Source: Gemmobacter caeni
GTDB taxonomy: Bacteria; Pseudomonadota; Alphaproteobacteria; Rhodobacterales; Rhodobacteraceae
Length of the DNA stretch: 42,017 bases
Reading direction: 5' to 3'
Assembly: GCF_003054195.1 (NCBI RefSeq)
Contig: NZ_QBKP01000024.1
Coordinates: 1 to 42,017, forward strand
Shown: positions 25,450 through 34,805 of the stretch, piece by piece
Layout: each line of letters begins with the position of its first letter
How positions within the stretch are numbered: position 1 is the first letter of the stretch
Translations under genes and position numbers: made by a program
Notes under the pieces: generated by a model
Seen by the model: only the letters and a program-made list of their open reading frames with translations
What the model was told of the DNA's origin: nothing
The model's database searches: none

Positions 25450-25992
25450 ATGCAGATCGGAGATTTATCCCGGCAGGCGGGCGTGAACATCGAGACGATC
25501 CGCTATTATGAGCGCATTGGGGTTTTGCCCAAGCCTGCCCGCCAGCTGAACGGACGACGCACCTACAGCCCCGTCGATGCTGAACGCTTGGGCTTCATCC
25601 GCCATGCGCGCGAGCTTGGCTTTGATCTGCCAAGCATCCGCATCCTGCTGGCCTTGCAAGAGAGGCCGGAAGCATCATGTGAGGATGCGAGCCGTATTGC
25701 CCAAGAGCAGCTTGAGGCAGTCGAAAGCCGTATTGCCCGTCTACTTCTTTTACAGGATGAACTGGCCCGCATGGTTAGAGAATGCAAACGAGGCAAGGTA
25801 TCTGAATGCCGGGTATACGCGCCCCTCCAAGGTCCATACCAACCGGATACTCGAAACAAACCCGATCCCTGTGATCTGGACAACCAATTCCATCGTCTCC
25901 TGCGATCCTGCTTTTCTGCGCCGCATGAGTTACTCGATCCATTTGCCCCCCCCGTCGGGGCGGGTACGGTCAAGGATCTGGCAACGGCTTGA
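25450..25992 (+). CDS. MerR-family metal-responsive regulator with a replaced C-terminus
   Basis: 180 codons. Residues 1-70 are a standard MerR winged helix (MQIGDLSRQAGVNIETIRYY then ERIGVLPKPARQLNGRRTYS). A dimer helix follows, and cysteines at 77, 112 and 120 (EASCEDAS, VRECKRGKVSECRV) fit a Pb/Cd/Zn-type sensor. After CRV (about 25815) the sequence stops resembling the family and reads through about 58 residues of DNA that belongs, in another frame, to the AAA+ gene. So the sensor core is essentially complete but carries a foreign tail. It would activate the divergent transporter operon. Confidence 0.85.
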   Translation: MQIGDLSRQAGVNIETIRYYERIGVLPKPARQLNGRRTYSPVDAERLGFIRHARELGFDLPSIRILLALQERPEASCEDASRIAQEQLEAVESRIARLLLLQDELARMVRECKRGKVSECRVYAPLQGPYQPDTRNKPDPCDLDNQFHRLLRSCFSAPHELLDPFAPPVGAGTVKDLATA

Positions 25993-26881
25993 GGCTCGCC
26001 ACTGCATCGGGCTTTCATCCGCAGCACTGGCCGATCTCTCGGAGAAGCATGATCAGGCACCGGCGCTGGTGTCGGATGCGATGCAGCTTGCCAAACTTTG
26101 TGATGGTGGCGAGGCGGTGTTTGCCCAGGTTCTTGACGCGGCAGCGCGCTTGGCAAGGGGTGGTATGGAGGCTGCACCTCGTCATCATGCCGAAGTGCCA
26201 TGGCAATCTGAACTTGCCCGCGCTGATCAGGATCTCTCGCGAATCGAAGCGCGGCTAAGTGGTCCTGAGGCCCCTCGGCGCATCAGCTTCTGTCTCGATG
26301 GACCTGCGGGCACTGGCAAAAGCGCTTGGGCCCGGCATCTCGCGCACCGAATGGGGCTGCAAGTTGTGGAGAAGCGCGCCTCCGACCTGATGTCAAAATG
26401 GGTTGGGGAAAGCGAACAGAACATCGCGCGTGCCTTTGCCGAAGCCCGGGCCAAGGATGCGATGCTGATCTTCGATGAGGCCGATAGCCTGTTGGCCGAT
26501 CGCAGGAGCGCAGAGCGCAGCTGGGAGGTGTCGCAGGTCAATGAAATGCTCACCTGGATGGAAAGCCACCCTCTGCCCTTCGTCTGCACCACCAACTTCG
26601 TCGAAAAGCTCGATCCGGCGACGCAGCGGCGGTTCACCTTTCGGATCCGTTTCGACTTTCTGTCGGAAGCTCAATTGCCACTGGCTTGGGCCGCGCATTT
26701 CACATCACCGGCTCCCGCAGGATTGTGGTCGCTCGATCGCCTCGCCGCTGGGGATTTTGCGAATGTTGCCAGACGTATGCGCGCTTTGGGCGAGAATGAC
26801 CCTCAGGCCATTCTGCAAGAGCTGTCACGGGAAATGGAGGCCAAACAGGGATCGGCACGTCCGATCGGCTTTGGTCGTTGA
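25814..26881 (+). pseudogene. AAA+ ATPase, 5'-truncated: end of first domain plus complete second domain
   Basis: Recognisable sequence starts at about 25814-25820. It first gives the tail of one AAA+ module (PVIWTTNSIVSCDPAFLRRM: sensor 1 and arginine-finger region), then a full second module: Walker A DGPAGTGKSAW, Walker B AMLIFDEADSL and sensor VCTTNFVEKLDPATQRRF. The family protein should have about 300 more N-terminal residues with a first Walker A; these are lost where the merR gene joins. In-frame starts at 25577 (inside merR, wrong-looking residues) and 25925 (MSYSIHL) could still express the second module. Its 3' end overlaps or abuts the WYL gene, so it was the first gene of the downstream cluster. 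Confidence 0.8.
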
Positions 26882-26931
26882 CGGCTGCCCTGGCGGGTCG
26901 CCACAGTGAACTGGATGTTATGGGAGGCTCC

Positions 26932-27894
26932 ATGCGTTACGCCCGCCAGGAGGATTTACAGAAGCTCGCCCTGATGATGCAGGGAAGCGCAGAAGGTGTC
27001 GGCTTGACCGATATCGAGCGCGCTTTCGGCGTTTCGCGCCGGACCGCCGAACGGATGCGCGACGCGGTGCGCAACATCTATCCACAGATCGAGGAACTGG
27101 TTGAGGAAAGCGGCAGGAAATACTGGCGTTTTCCTCCCGGATCCTTGGGGCGGATGGTCGAGCCGACCCTTGACGAGTTAACGGCAGGTCACCGCGCCGT
27201 TGCCCTTGCAAGGCGCGAGGGGGATGAAGCAACGGCCGAGACGCTTGAGCGACTGCTGGTCAAGGTCCAAGCCATGTTCCGCGCAGACAGGCGACGGATG
27301 ATTGCTGCAGATCTCGAAGCTCAACTCATGGCGGATGGCGTAGCTTTCCGGCCGGGACCCCGCGAGCGGATTGCCCCCGAAATTCTCACCGCGCTGCGGG
27401 AAGCCATTCTCGCCGGGGTGATGATTTCTGTGGATCATCGTTCACGGGAAACAGGCAAGTTGTCGCGCAATGCGCGGCTTGGCCCCATTGCCATGCTCTT
27501 CGGCGAGGGTCGCCAATATCTCCTGGCCTGGAGTGAGTATCAGGATGCACTCCGTTTGTTTGCCTTGGCCGGGTTTGAACGCATTGCGCAAGAGCAGGAT
27601 GCCTATCAACGCCCGGAAGGTTTTGATTTGCAGGAATGGCTTTCGGAGAGCTTTGGGGTCTGGCGTGAGCCTCCGCAGGACGTGGAGTGGCGCTTCTTGC
27701 CCGAAGTGGCCGATGAGGCGGCAAGCTATGTCTTTCATCCAAAACAGAAGACAGAGCGTCTGGAAGACGGCTCTTTGATCGTCCGCTTTCGCGCTGGTGG
27801 CCAGAAAGAGATGGAATGGTATCTGGCCCGCTGGGAGGACAAGGTCGAAGTGCGCGTGGCGAAGTCAGCAGGAACAAGTCATCTGGCCAATTGA
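26932..27894 (+). CDS. WYL-domain transcriptional regulator
   Basis: 320 residues from the ATG at 26932, which has GGGAGG at 26922-26927; an alternative ATG at 26878 would overlap the AAA+ stop by four bases. The N-terminal DeoR/HTH-11-like domain reads GLTDIERAFGVSRRTAERMR. The C-terminal part holds the WYL-type beta domain (AGVMISVDHRSRETGKLSRN and ARLGPIAMLFGEGRQYLLAW) and the C-extension. WYL proteins bind nucleotides or nucleic-acid fragments and often control defence operons, as known for CRISPR, BREX and CBASS-linked members. Here it is well placed to regulate the nuclease/helicase cluster. Confidence 0.9.
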   Translation: MRYARQEDLQKLALMMQGSAEGVGLTDIERAFGVSRRTAERMRDAVRNIYPQIEELVEESGRKYWRFPPGSLGRMVEPTLDELTAGHRAVALARREGDEATAETLERLLVKVQAMFRADRRRMIAADLEAQLMADGVAFRPGPRERIAPEILTALREAILAGVMISVDHRSRETGKLSRNARLGPIAMLFGEGRQYLLAWSEYQDALRLFALAGFERIAQEQDAYQRPEGFDLQEWLSESFGVWREPPQDVEWRFLPEVADEAASYVFHPKQKTERLEDGSLIVRFRAGGQKEMEWYLARWEDKVEVRVAKSAGTSHLAN

Positions 27895-27909
27895 AATTCA
27901 TACGACCGA

Positions 27910-27943
27910 ATTTGGCGTACATATACCCCAATCTTGGCCAAAT
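27910..27943. promoter_or_regulatory. inverted repeat upstream of the small protein, candidate operator
   Basis: ATTTGGC (27910-27916) and GCCAAAT (27937-27943) are exact inverted copies with a 20-base, AT-rich centre containing CATATACC. They lie in the only AT-rich gap between the WYL gene and the rest of the cluster. Confidence 0.45.
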
Positions 27944-27963
27944 CTCTTTGATTGGAGTTACCC

Positions 27964-28140
27964 GTGTCTCTCTACGGCCTGATGCACGACGGAAAGATCA
28001 ATAGACTGGCACTTGACCGGGTGTGGATCGCGCCTTTCGGCACCAAAGACGCCGCGATCCTTGGCTCCTGCGAGCAGTTCATGAACCGAGTGGATCAAGT
28101 GCCGGTGATTGACGCACACTCCGCCAAGGCTTGGTTCTGA
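27964..28140 (+). CDS. small conserved-looking protein between WYL and phosphatase genes (58 aa)
   Basis: GTG at 27964 has GGAG at 27954-27957. The product reads VSLYGLMHDGKINRLALDRV onward, ends DAHSAKAWF and has no membrane segment or signal peptide. It stops two bases before the phosphatase ATG, so it is part of the same transcript. The family was not recognised. An upstream in-frame TTG (27952) is less likely. Confidence 0.55.
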   Translation: MSLYGLMHDGKINRLALDRVWIAPFGTKDAAILGSCEQFMNRVDQVPVIDAHSAKAWF

Positions 28141-28142
28141 CG

Positions 28143-28976
28143 ATGCCGTATACTACTTCGTCGCACATGGGCACATGGCATGACTGCCGCAGAGACATTG
28201 ACGAAAACCAGCTCTTTGTTCTCGGTGATGTTCACGGGCAAGCCCTCGCCTTGGAGGAGGCTCTGACCACCATCGCAGCTATTCCCCGCGCGGCCGCACG
28301 GCGCAAGCTCGTCTTTTTGGGGGACATCATCGATCGGGGGCCGCAAAATCTGCAGGCGATCCATCTTACTTTGACCGCGCAGGAGGCCGCTCGTGTCGAC
28401 GAGGTCGTCCTTCTGCCCGACAATCACGAGCTGATGTTACTCGATGCACTTGACGATCCCATGCGCTACATGGGCGACTGGCTGGATAACGGCGGGGCGA
28501 CCGTCATTGCTGAAGCCAAACCCCCGGCGTCGGTTCGGCTCCTGCGCGACTTTGCAGAAATCGTCCAACGCATTGTGCCCTCCGCCTTTCTGGCGGCCAT
28601 CCGAGAGGCTCCCAGCCATCACAGGGTCGGAAACCTTCTCTTGGTTCATGCGGGCCTTTCGCCGGATCAAACACCCGAGGCGTTCCTCAAACTTCCCAAG
28701 GAGGGTGCCTACGGCACGCATTGGGCGTGGAGCAGGCGACCGTTCCTGGACTGGAGGGGCGGCTGGGGGCCAGAAGGGCAGTGGTTGGTCGTGCATGGGC
28801 ATACGCCCGCCGTCAGAAGGCTGGGCGATCCCTCGCGCTTTCTGGCCTTGGCGAACCGAAGGCGCACACATGGCCGCATCTGTCTCAACGCAGGCGCCGC
28901 CTATGGCCTGCCTCAGGTCGGCTGGGCAGAGTTTCGCACTGACCGATTCCGCTTGGCAGTTTCCCGTGCCAGCTGA
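28143..28976 (+). CDS. PPP-type metallophosphoesterase
   Basis: 277 residues from the ATG at 28143. Metal and active-site motifs appear in family order: FVLGDVHGQ, KLVFLGDIIDRGPQNL, LLPDNHELMLL, LLLVHAGLSP and LVVHGHTPAVR. The third motif is normally GNHE; here the Gly is Asp, while Asn, His and Glu are kept. The catalytic set (Asp-His-Asp-Asn-His-His) is therefore complete. Relatives remove phosphate from proteins or hydrolyse dinucleotides such as Ap4A. A role in turning off a signal or dephosphorylating nucleic-acid ends in this cluster is inference. Confidence 0.88.
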   Translation: MPYTTSSHMGTWHDCRRDIDENQLFVLGDVHGQALALEEALTTIAAIPRAAARRKLVFLGDIIDRGPQNLQAIHLTLTAQEAARVDEVVLLPDNHELMLLDALDDPMRYMGDWLDNGGATVIAEAKPPASVRLLRDFAEIVQRIVPSAFLAAIREAPSHHRVGNLLLVHAGLSPDQTPEAFLKLPKEGAYGTHWAWSRRPFLDWRGGWGPEGQWLVVHGHTPAVRRLGDPSRFLALANRRRTHGRICLNAGAAYGLPQVGWAEFRTDRFRLAVSRAS

Positions 28977-29064
28977 GACGCAATAATTATCACGTCAAAA
29001 CGGCAGATTAGCTTGTTTTCTGAACGATCCGATGCAGGAATGGTCGGATAAGTCGAGGGACACC

Positions 29065-31617
29065 ATGCACTATCCTTTTCTGGTCTGCGATCCGCGCTCT
29101 GGTCTGCACTATCGGCTGACAGATACTGGTGTTGCGGAACTGTCCCTCGCGCCAAAACCCGTGCCTTGGGTTCCCGGGCAAGCAATCGTCGAATACGCAG
29201 ATCTTGTATGGCGCGACAGCCTCGCCAACGCACCGATCGAGACGATCTCTGCCGTGACTGCGGCCCTGGAAGATCTGATCCTGGCCACGACCGACCTGCG
29301 TTTGCCAAAGCTCGGGTCTTTGCCAAACAGCCGGGCTGGTCTCCATCTTGATGCGCTCATCCGACTTTGGGGCCGCCTTGGCGATGCGCTGCCAGAGGGC
29401 CTTGCGCCCGTGCGCCATGTTCTCGAACTACCGTATGGCCAGTTTCTGGATGCTCTGCCCGTGGTCAACGGTTCGCTCGATCCCCATGCGCCGGCCATCA
29501 TGGCCGCGCTCTATGCGCGTCTGGAGCAGGAATTTGGCAGCGTGGAAGGACCCGCCACAAGCCGCGCGGCCCCAGTTGGAACCGGGCTTCATGCACTACA
29601 GGGCAGTATTGCCGCCCCGCAAATAGACGCCAAGGCAAAGGATGACAGCCTAGCGTTCTACGGGCTGCGCGATCTGGCGGCCTGTGCGGATTTCGCCGCG
29701 GCGCGCGCTCGAACCCTGATCGAAGCTGGGGTTGCCGCCCGCGACATTGCTGTCCTGACTGGCCATGACCCGCATCAACTGGCACGCGCCTTCGCGCATC
29801 AGGGCGTGCCGCTCTCTGGCCTGCCCGCCAGCTTGCCGGAACGCGATATCGTCGGCGAAACCGCGCTCCACCTTGCACTGGCCAAGCGACCCCCAACGCC
29901 CGCCATGGTTTTGGCAAGCCTCGCACTCTCACCCCTGATGCCTTGGTCGTCACAGACTGGACGCGACTTGGCCGAAGCTTTGATGGCAGGGGATTTTCGT
30001 GGCGGTATCCTGTCGAGCACACCGGCGCACAAGGAACTGTGGGACGATATCCGCGCAAGTGCGGGAAGCCTTGCGCAGTTGCGCTTCCTGATCGACCGCA
30101 TTTGCGGCCAGATTGCTCAAGGCGCAGAAGTCCGCGCTCGCCTGCCAATCCCACCCAGCGATGGCAGCCCGGATTGGGAAGCGATCCTGCGCGGCATCCA
30201 GATCGCGTCGCATTCTGCGGGCGATCCGGAGCGCAATCTTGAAGGGGTGAGCCTTTGGTCGGCGCAGGAAAGCCCTTGGAGACCGTGCCGACATCTGATC
30301 GTGGCCGACTTTACCGATGGCTTGTATCCGACGCGCCCTCGGGCCAATCCAATGTTCCTCGACAGTGAGATTGCGCAAATTCGTGAAGCAACCGGTCTGC
30401 ATTTGCGCGGCCGGGCCGAAGGACTGGCACAGTCCCTCTCTCTGTTCGATCAACAGCTTCAGGCTGTAGCTGACTCTGCCACCTTCTTGATCCCGTGGCG
30501 GGATCTCTCTGGCGCACGACTTCAGCCATCGGCAGGGCTATCTCTGATTGCGCGCTTTATCTCGGATGTCGAGGATGGGGCGGACCTGATCGCAGATGTG
30601 TCGCGCATGCGGCCAGAGGATTGGCCCGTCGCGCATCACCGCCTGCCTCCGTTGCCCGAGCCGCCTGAATTGCCCGAGGCCCTTCAATTCGCAGGTCGCA
30701 ACCTTCTGGCTTTGCGTCGCAAGGACGATGGGACGACAAAGCCGCAATCGCCGTCTCGGCTGGAAACGCTTCTGGTCAGCCCGCTGGCCTGGCTTCTGGC
30801 TGAGGTCGAGGCCAATGATCTGTCATGGTCAGCCGAGGAACTGGATGTCATGGCGAAGGGCAACATCGCGCATGATGTGTTTGAGCATGTGTTCCTCAAG
30901 GATCAGCCTATTCCCGACCGCACCGCTCTCACTGACGCGGTGATCGCCGCTTATGACAGCGCACTGACCCGTCACGCCAATTTCTTGCGAAGCGCGTCTT
31001 GGGACATGGAGCGCCAGGGATTGGAGCGCGAAATCCTTCAGGCCGCTCTGCGTTGGCGTGACCACTTGCTGGCGCTTGGGGCAAAAATCATCGGGAATGA
31101 GATTTGGCTTTCGGGCGAAGCCCATGGCATCAATTTGCACGGCAAGGCCGATGCGATCCTTGAATTGCCGGACGGGGGCCTTCTGATCGTTGACCACAAG
31201 AAAAGTGGCACGTCGGGCCGACGCAAACGGATGGAGGCAGGCTGGGATCTGCAGGCAGCGCTCTATCGTGACATGATCGCCCGACCGATCCGTCGAGAGG
31301 GAGACGGGATGGACGCCTTGATCGGCCGTTCTGTCGGCATTGCCTATCACTTGATGAATGACGGCGGTCTGCTGACATCGGGGCTGGCGTTGGCGGATGG
31401 ATCGCCAGCGAAAGACATGGGCGATGCGATCAACGCAGCCGCGGTTGGACGGCTTGCCGAACGGCTTGCAGAACTGGGTGCAGGGCGCGTGGTCCTGAAC
31501 ACAACGGCTGATGTGGATTTCTTCAAGAAAGAGGCGGGCTTTACCCCCTATGCGCTGACCGATGGTTCTGCCCTTGTCACCGCCTTTATCCGCAAGATTG
31601 AGGACAGCGAAGCATGA
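29065..31617 (+). CDS. AddB-like PD-(D/E)XK nuclease
   Basis: 850 residues from the ATG at 29065, with GAGGGA at 29055-29060; an in-frame ATG at 29032 has no ribosome site. The N-terminal two thirds resemble the inactive-helicase body of AddB (GVAARDIAVLTGHDPHQLAR, HLIVADFTDGLYPTRPRANP). The C-terminal nuclease starts SPSRLETLLVSPLAWLL, with the His in GNIAHDVFEHVF and the metal site HGKADAIL…LLIVDHKKSG (about residues 690-715). None of the iron-sulphur cysteines of Bacillus-type AddB are present in this region. It overlaps the AddA-like gene by four bases, so the pair is made together. Confidence 0.87.
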   Translation: MHYPFLVCDPRSGLHYRLTDTGVAELSLAPKPVPWVPGQAIVEYADLVWRDSLANAPIETISAVTAALEDLILATTDLRLPKLGSLPNSRAGLHLDALIRLWGRLGDALPEGLAPVRHVLELPYGQFLDALPVVNGSLDPHAPAIMAALYARLEQEFGSVEGPATSRAAPVGTGLHALQGSIAAPQIDAKAKDDSLAFYGLRDLAACADFAAARARTLIEAGVAARDIAVLTGHDPHQLARAFAHQGVPLSGLPASLPERDIVGETALHLALAKRPPTPAMVLASLALSPLMPWSSQTGRDLAEALMAGDFRGGILSSTPAHKELWDDIRASAGSLAQLRFLIDRICGQIAQGAEVRARLPIPPSDGSPDWEAILRGIQIASHSAGDPERNLEGVSLWSAQESPWRPCRHLIVADFTDGLYPTRPRANPMFLDSEIAQIREATGLHLRGRAEGLAQSLSLFDQQLQAVADSATFLIPWRDLSGARLQPSAGLSLIARFISDVEDGADLIADVSRMRPEDWPVAHHRLPPLPEPPELPEALQFAGRNLLALRRKDDGTTKPQSPSRLETLLVSPLAWLLAEVEANDLSWSAEELDVMAKGNIAHDVFEHVFLKDQPIPDRTALTDAVIAAYDSALTRHANFLRSASWDMERQGLEREILQAALRWRDHLLALGAKIIGNEIWLSGEAHGINLHGKADAILELPDGGLLIVDHKKSGTSGRRKRMEAGWDLQAALYRDMIARPIRREGDGMDALIGRSVGIAYHLMNDGGLLTSGLALADGSPAKDMGDAINAAAVGRLAERLAELGAGRVVLNTTADVDFFKKEAGFTPYALTDGSALVTAFIRKIEDSEA

Positions 31618-34600
31618 GCCAGAACCCGTCAGATCTCGGTTTGGTCATCGTGCCCGCTGGCGCAGGGGCTGGGAAAACCCATCGAATCAAGACTCAGCTC
31701 TCCGACTGGGTCAAGCGCAAGGTCGTGCGGCCCGAACGCATCCTTGCCGTGACTTTCACCGAGGCCGCCGCCGGCGAATTGCGCGAACGCATCCGGGCGG
31801 GACTTCTTGCCGATGGTCTGGTTGAGGAAGCTATGGCGGTCGAGCGGGCCTATGTGTCGACCATCCATGGGCTGGGTCTGCGGCTCTTGACCGAACATGC
31901 CCTTGCTGCCGGCGCCTCCCTGCAGCCACGCCACTTGGGCGATGCGGAACGTGACCTGCTGATCAGGCAGGCGCTGGCGCATGCACGCGCGCTCGACCCG
32001 ATCAAGGCTGCGCCAGAGCGGTTCGGGTATCAACCCAACTGGCAAAAGGGTGAGACGATCGAGGATTCCTTGCGTGCGCGCGTGCTGGCCATGATCGACC
32101 TCTTGCGAGGGCTGGGCGATAAAGGGCGTGATCCGGGCCTGATCGCCCCGGCTCTTGCGCGGCTTGACCGGGTCTATGGTGCGACACTGGCTGACCCAGC
32201 TGCCGCGCGCGATGCGTTGCTGGCGGCAGTCCTTGCCATGCTGGCAGCTTTTCCGGACGGAGGTATGGCCACCGTGACGGCCAAGGGGCCGCGCGAGACC
32301 TTGGAAAAGAACCTTTCGCTGTTTCGGCGCATTGAACGGGACCCCGCGCTTCTGGATCAGGACTGGGGCGTCTGGCAGTCACTGCGCGGCCTGTTCATTT
32401 CGAACAGCCGCACCAAGACGCCGGAAGGCTATGATGATCTGGCAACAGCGATCATGCAGGCCGCCGACGTCTTGCCTTCCCATCCAGGCCCTCTCGCAGA
32501 CGCAAAACTGCATCTGTCTTGTCTGATCGCCTGCGCCCAAGAGGTGATGGAAGCCTACGAGACGCGGAAGAAGGCCCTTGGTCTGATCGACTTTGCCGAC
32601 ATGATCGCCGGGGCCGAACGCCTGCTGCGCACCAATCCCTCTGTGCGGCAGGCCGTTCTGGACGAAATTGATTGTGTCATCATTGACGAGTTCCAGGACA
32701 CGAACCCGGTTCAGTTCGCCCTGCTTTGGCAGTTGGGGGCGCATGCGCCGCGCACCTTGCTGGTAGGTGATGTGAAGCAATCGATCATGGGGTTTCAGGG
32801 GGCTGATCCGCGCTTGTCTCAGGCACTGGCCGCGGCAAACCCCGAAGCTACGCAGCCGCTGGATCGCAACTGGCGGTCGACACCTGCCGTCATGCAGTTC
32901 GTCAACGCCCTTGGCGCGGGGCTATTCGGGGCGGGCTATAATCCTCTTGCCCCAACCCGCGATCCCGTGCTCGGACCGGCGATCGAGGTGTTGCAGGTAA
33001 CGAAAGGGCGCGGAGTGCGGACATCCTCCAAGCCTCAAGAGCATGTGGCAGAACGCATTACGCGCATCCTCACCAATGCCGAGACGGTCACCGACCGGCA
33101 AAACGGCACCACGCGGGCAGCGCGCCCATCTGACATCGCGCTTCTGATCTGTCGCCACGCAACGGCGGCTCGATATGCCGAAGAGCTGCGGGCCCGCGGC
33201 GTTCCCGTTCGGATCGCCGAGGATGGCTGGGCGGCCAGCCCCGTCGTGCAGGCAGCTCGGGCGGCGCTCAGCTATGCGGCCAATTCTGCAGATGCCCATG
33301 CTGGGCTGCTTTTGCGCACGCTTGGCCCAGACCCGCTCTCCTTGCAGGAGGCAATGGCCGCACAGATCGATGGGCGGCTGGCAGATGATCCTGTCCTCAT
33401 GCAGCTGGCGGCTCTGTTTGACCGCCTTTCACGTCTGCCTGTCAGTGTCGCGCTGAACATCGTGCTTGACGCGGCTGGTCTGCGCCAATGGGCGGCGCGT
33501 CAGCCCGATGCGGCCCAGGCGCGTGCTGATCTCTTGCGCCTTGAGGCAGAGGCAAGCGATTTCGAAGCCGCGCATCGCGATCTTAAGGCAGCCTCGGGGT
33601 TTCATGGAGAGACCGCCAAGGTGTTCCTCGGCTGGCTCGACGCCCGCTCGGGCGACCGCGATTTCGACCGTAGACCGGACCCATCGGCGGACAGTGCCGA
33701 GGCGGTTGAAATCGTAACGTGGCACGCGTCCAAAGGGAGGGAGTGGCCCATCACGGTGGTCGCAGAATTCGACCATAGAATTGAAGAATGGCCCGGTACC
33801 ACTGCCACCCGGTTCGAGGCGCTGGACAGGATTGACGACATGTCTGCGGTGCTTGCTTCCGCCGCACTGATCCACACGCCGGGATTTGCAGCACCTGAAG
33901 CGGCGCGGCGCTTTATCGAGGACCGTCGGGCGGATTTCGAGGCCAATGCCAAGAACCTGCTGTATGTCGCCCTGACACGGACGCGCGACCGGCTGGTCCT
34001 GGAGTGGCCGAGCTTTCTGAAAGAGCGTCACGAGGAAGCCACGGAAGCCACCTGTCTGTTCCATGTTCTGGAGGATTGTTGCAAACCGCAAACCTCTGGC
34101 GGGATGCTGCGGATTGGTGGGGTGGAATGTCCGGCGGTAATCACCGCGATGCCAGAACATGCAAGCGCCACCGATTTTGCTCCCACAGCAAACACAAAAG
34201 CGCCTTTGTTCGGAAAACAGGCGCCGATGCCTTCTACATCGTTGACGCCCTGGCGGCTTCAACCATCACAGATGAAAACGGCAGCTCCTGCACCTGAAAG
34301 CCGGAGCATCATACTCGGAGCGTCGTGGTCACAGACGGTCAGCGATGCGACCCGTGGGACAGCGCTGCATCTTGCCATGCGGGTGTTACTCACGCGGCCC
34401 GAATTGGCGCCGGCATTACCCGCTGCCACCGGACTGGAGGACGCGGCGCTCACCCTGATGGCAGAGCGGGCAGCGGCGCTGAGAGCTTGGCTCTTAGATC
34501 AAGGATACTCCGACCTTCATTGTGAAATCCCCGTTCTCGGACACAGCCCAGAAGGTGGAGAAATTCCCGGCACAATTGATCTTTTGGCAATTGGGCCCCA

Positions 34601-34805
34601 AGGCAGCCTTCTCATCGACCACAAAACGGGAGGCCGAGGTGATGGATTTGGACCCTATTGGCCGCAGCTGTCCAGCTACGCAGCACTGGTAGCAAGACTG
34701 TTCCCGCAGCACACGCTGCAAGGTTTAGCTGTGTTCTGGATAGACCATGGGCGGCTGGACCTGGCGCAGCTACCCGCCGCCAAACAGATGGTTATTATTG
34801 AATGA
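31614..34805 (+). CDS. AddA-like UvrD-family helicase with C-terminal nuclease
   Basis: 1063 residues. SF1 helicase motifs in order: Walker A AGAGAGKT (15-22), Ia VTFTEAAAGELRERI, II VIIDEFQDTNP, III LVGDVKQSIMGFQGADPR, IV RNWRSTPAVMQFV, V VTWHASKGREWP and VI LLYVALTRTRDRL. The C-terminus carries a PD-(D/E)XK site, PGTIDLLAIGPQGSLLIDHK (about 985-1005). With the preceding gene it would form a two-nuclease, ATP-driven complex that unwinds and degrades DNA from double-strand ends, like AddAB/RecBCD. Divergent sequence and context argue that this is not the housekeeping repair pair. Confidence 0.9.
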   Translation: MSQNPSDLGLVIVPAGAGAGKTHRIKTQLSDWVKRKVVRPERILAVTFTEAAAGELRERIRAGLLADGLVEEAMAVERAYVSTIHGLGLRLLTEHALAAGASLQPRHLGDAERDLLIRQALAHARALDPIKAAPERFGYQPNWQKGETIEDSLRARVLAMIDLLRGLGDKGRDPGLIAPALARLDRVYGATLADPAAARDALLAAVLAMLAAFPDGGMATVTAKGPRETLEKNLSLFRRIERDPALLDQDWGVWQSLRGLFISNSRTKTPEGYDDLATAIMQAADVLPSHPGPLADAKLHLSCLIACAQEVMEAYETRKKALGLIDFADMIAGAERLLRTNPSVRQAVLDEIDCVIIDEFQDTNPVQFALLWQLGAHAPRTLLVGDVKQSIMGFQGADPRLSQALAAANPEATQPLDRNWRSTPAVMQFVNALGAGLFGAGYNPLAPTRDPVLGPAIEVLQVTKGRGVRTSSKPQEHVAERITRILTNAETVTDRQNGTTRAARPSDIALLICRHATAARYAEELRARGVPVRIAEDGWAASPVVQAARAALSYAANSADAHAGLLLRTLGPDPLSLQEAMAAQIDGRLADDPVLMQLAALFDRLSRLPVSVALNIVLDAAGLRQWAARQPDAAQARADLLRLEAEASDFEAAHRDLKAASGFHGETAKVFLGWLDARSGDRDFDRRPDPSADSAEAVEIVTWHASKGREWPITVVAEFDHRIEEWPGTTATRFEALDRIDDMSAVLASAALIHTPGFAAPEAARRFIEDRRADFEANAKNLLYVALTRTRDRLVLEWPSFLKERHEEATEATCLFHVLEDCCKPQTSGGMLRIGGVECPAVITAMPEHASATDFAPTANTKAPLFGKQAPMPSTSLTPWRLQPSQMKTAAPAPESRSIILGASWSQTVSDATRGTALHLAMRVLLTRPELAPALPAATGLEDAALTLMAERAAALRAWLLDQGYSDLHCEIPVLGHSPEGGEIPGTIDLLAIGPQGSLLIDHKTGGRGDGFGPYWPQLSSYAALVARLFPQHTLQGLAVFWIDHGRLDLAQLPAAKQMVIIE

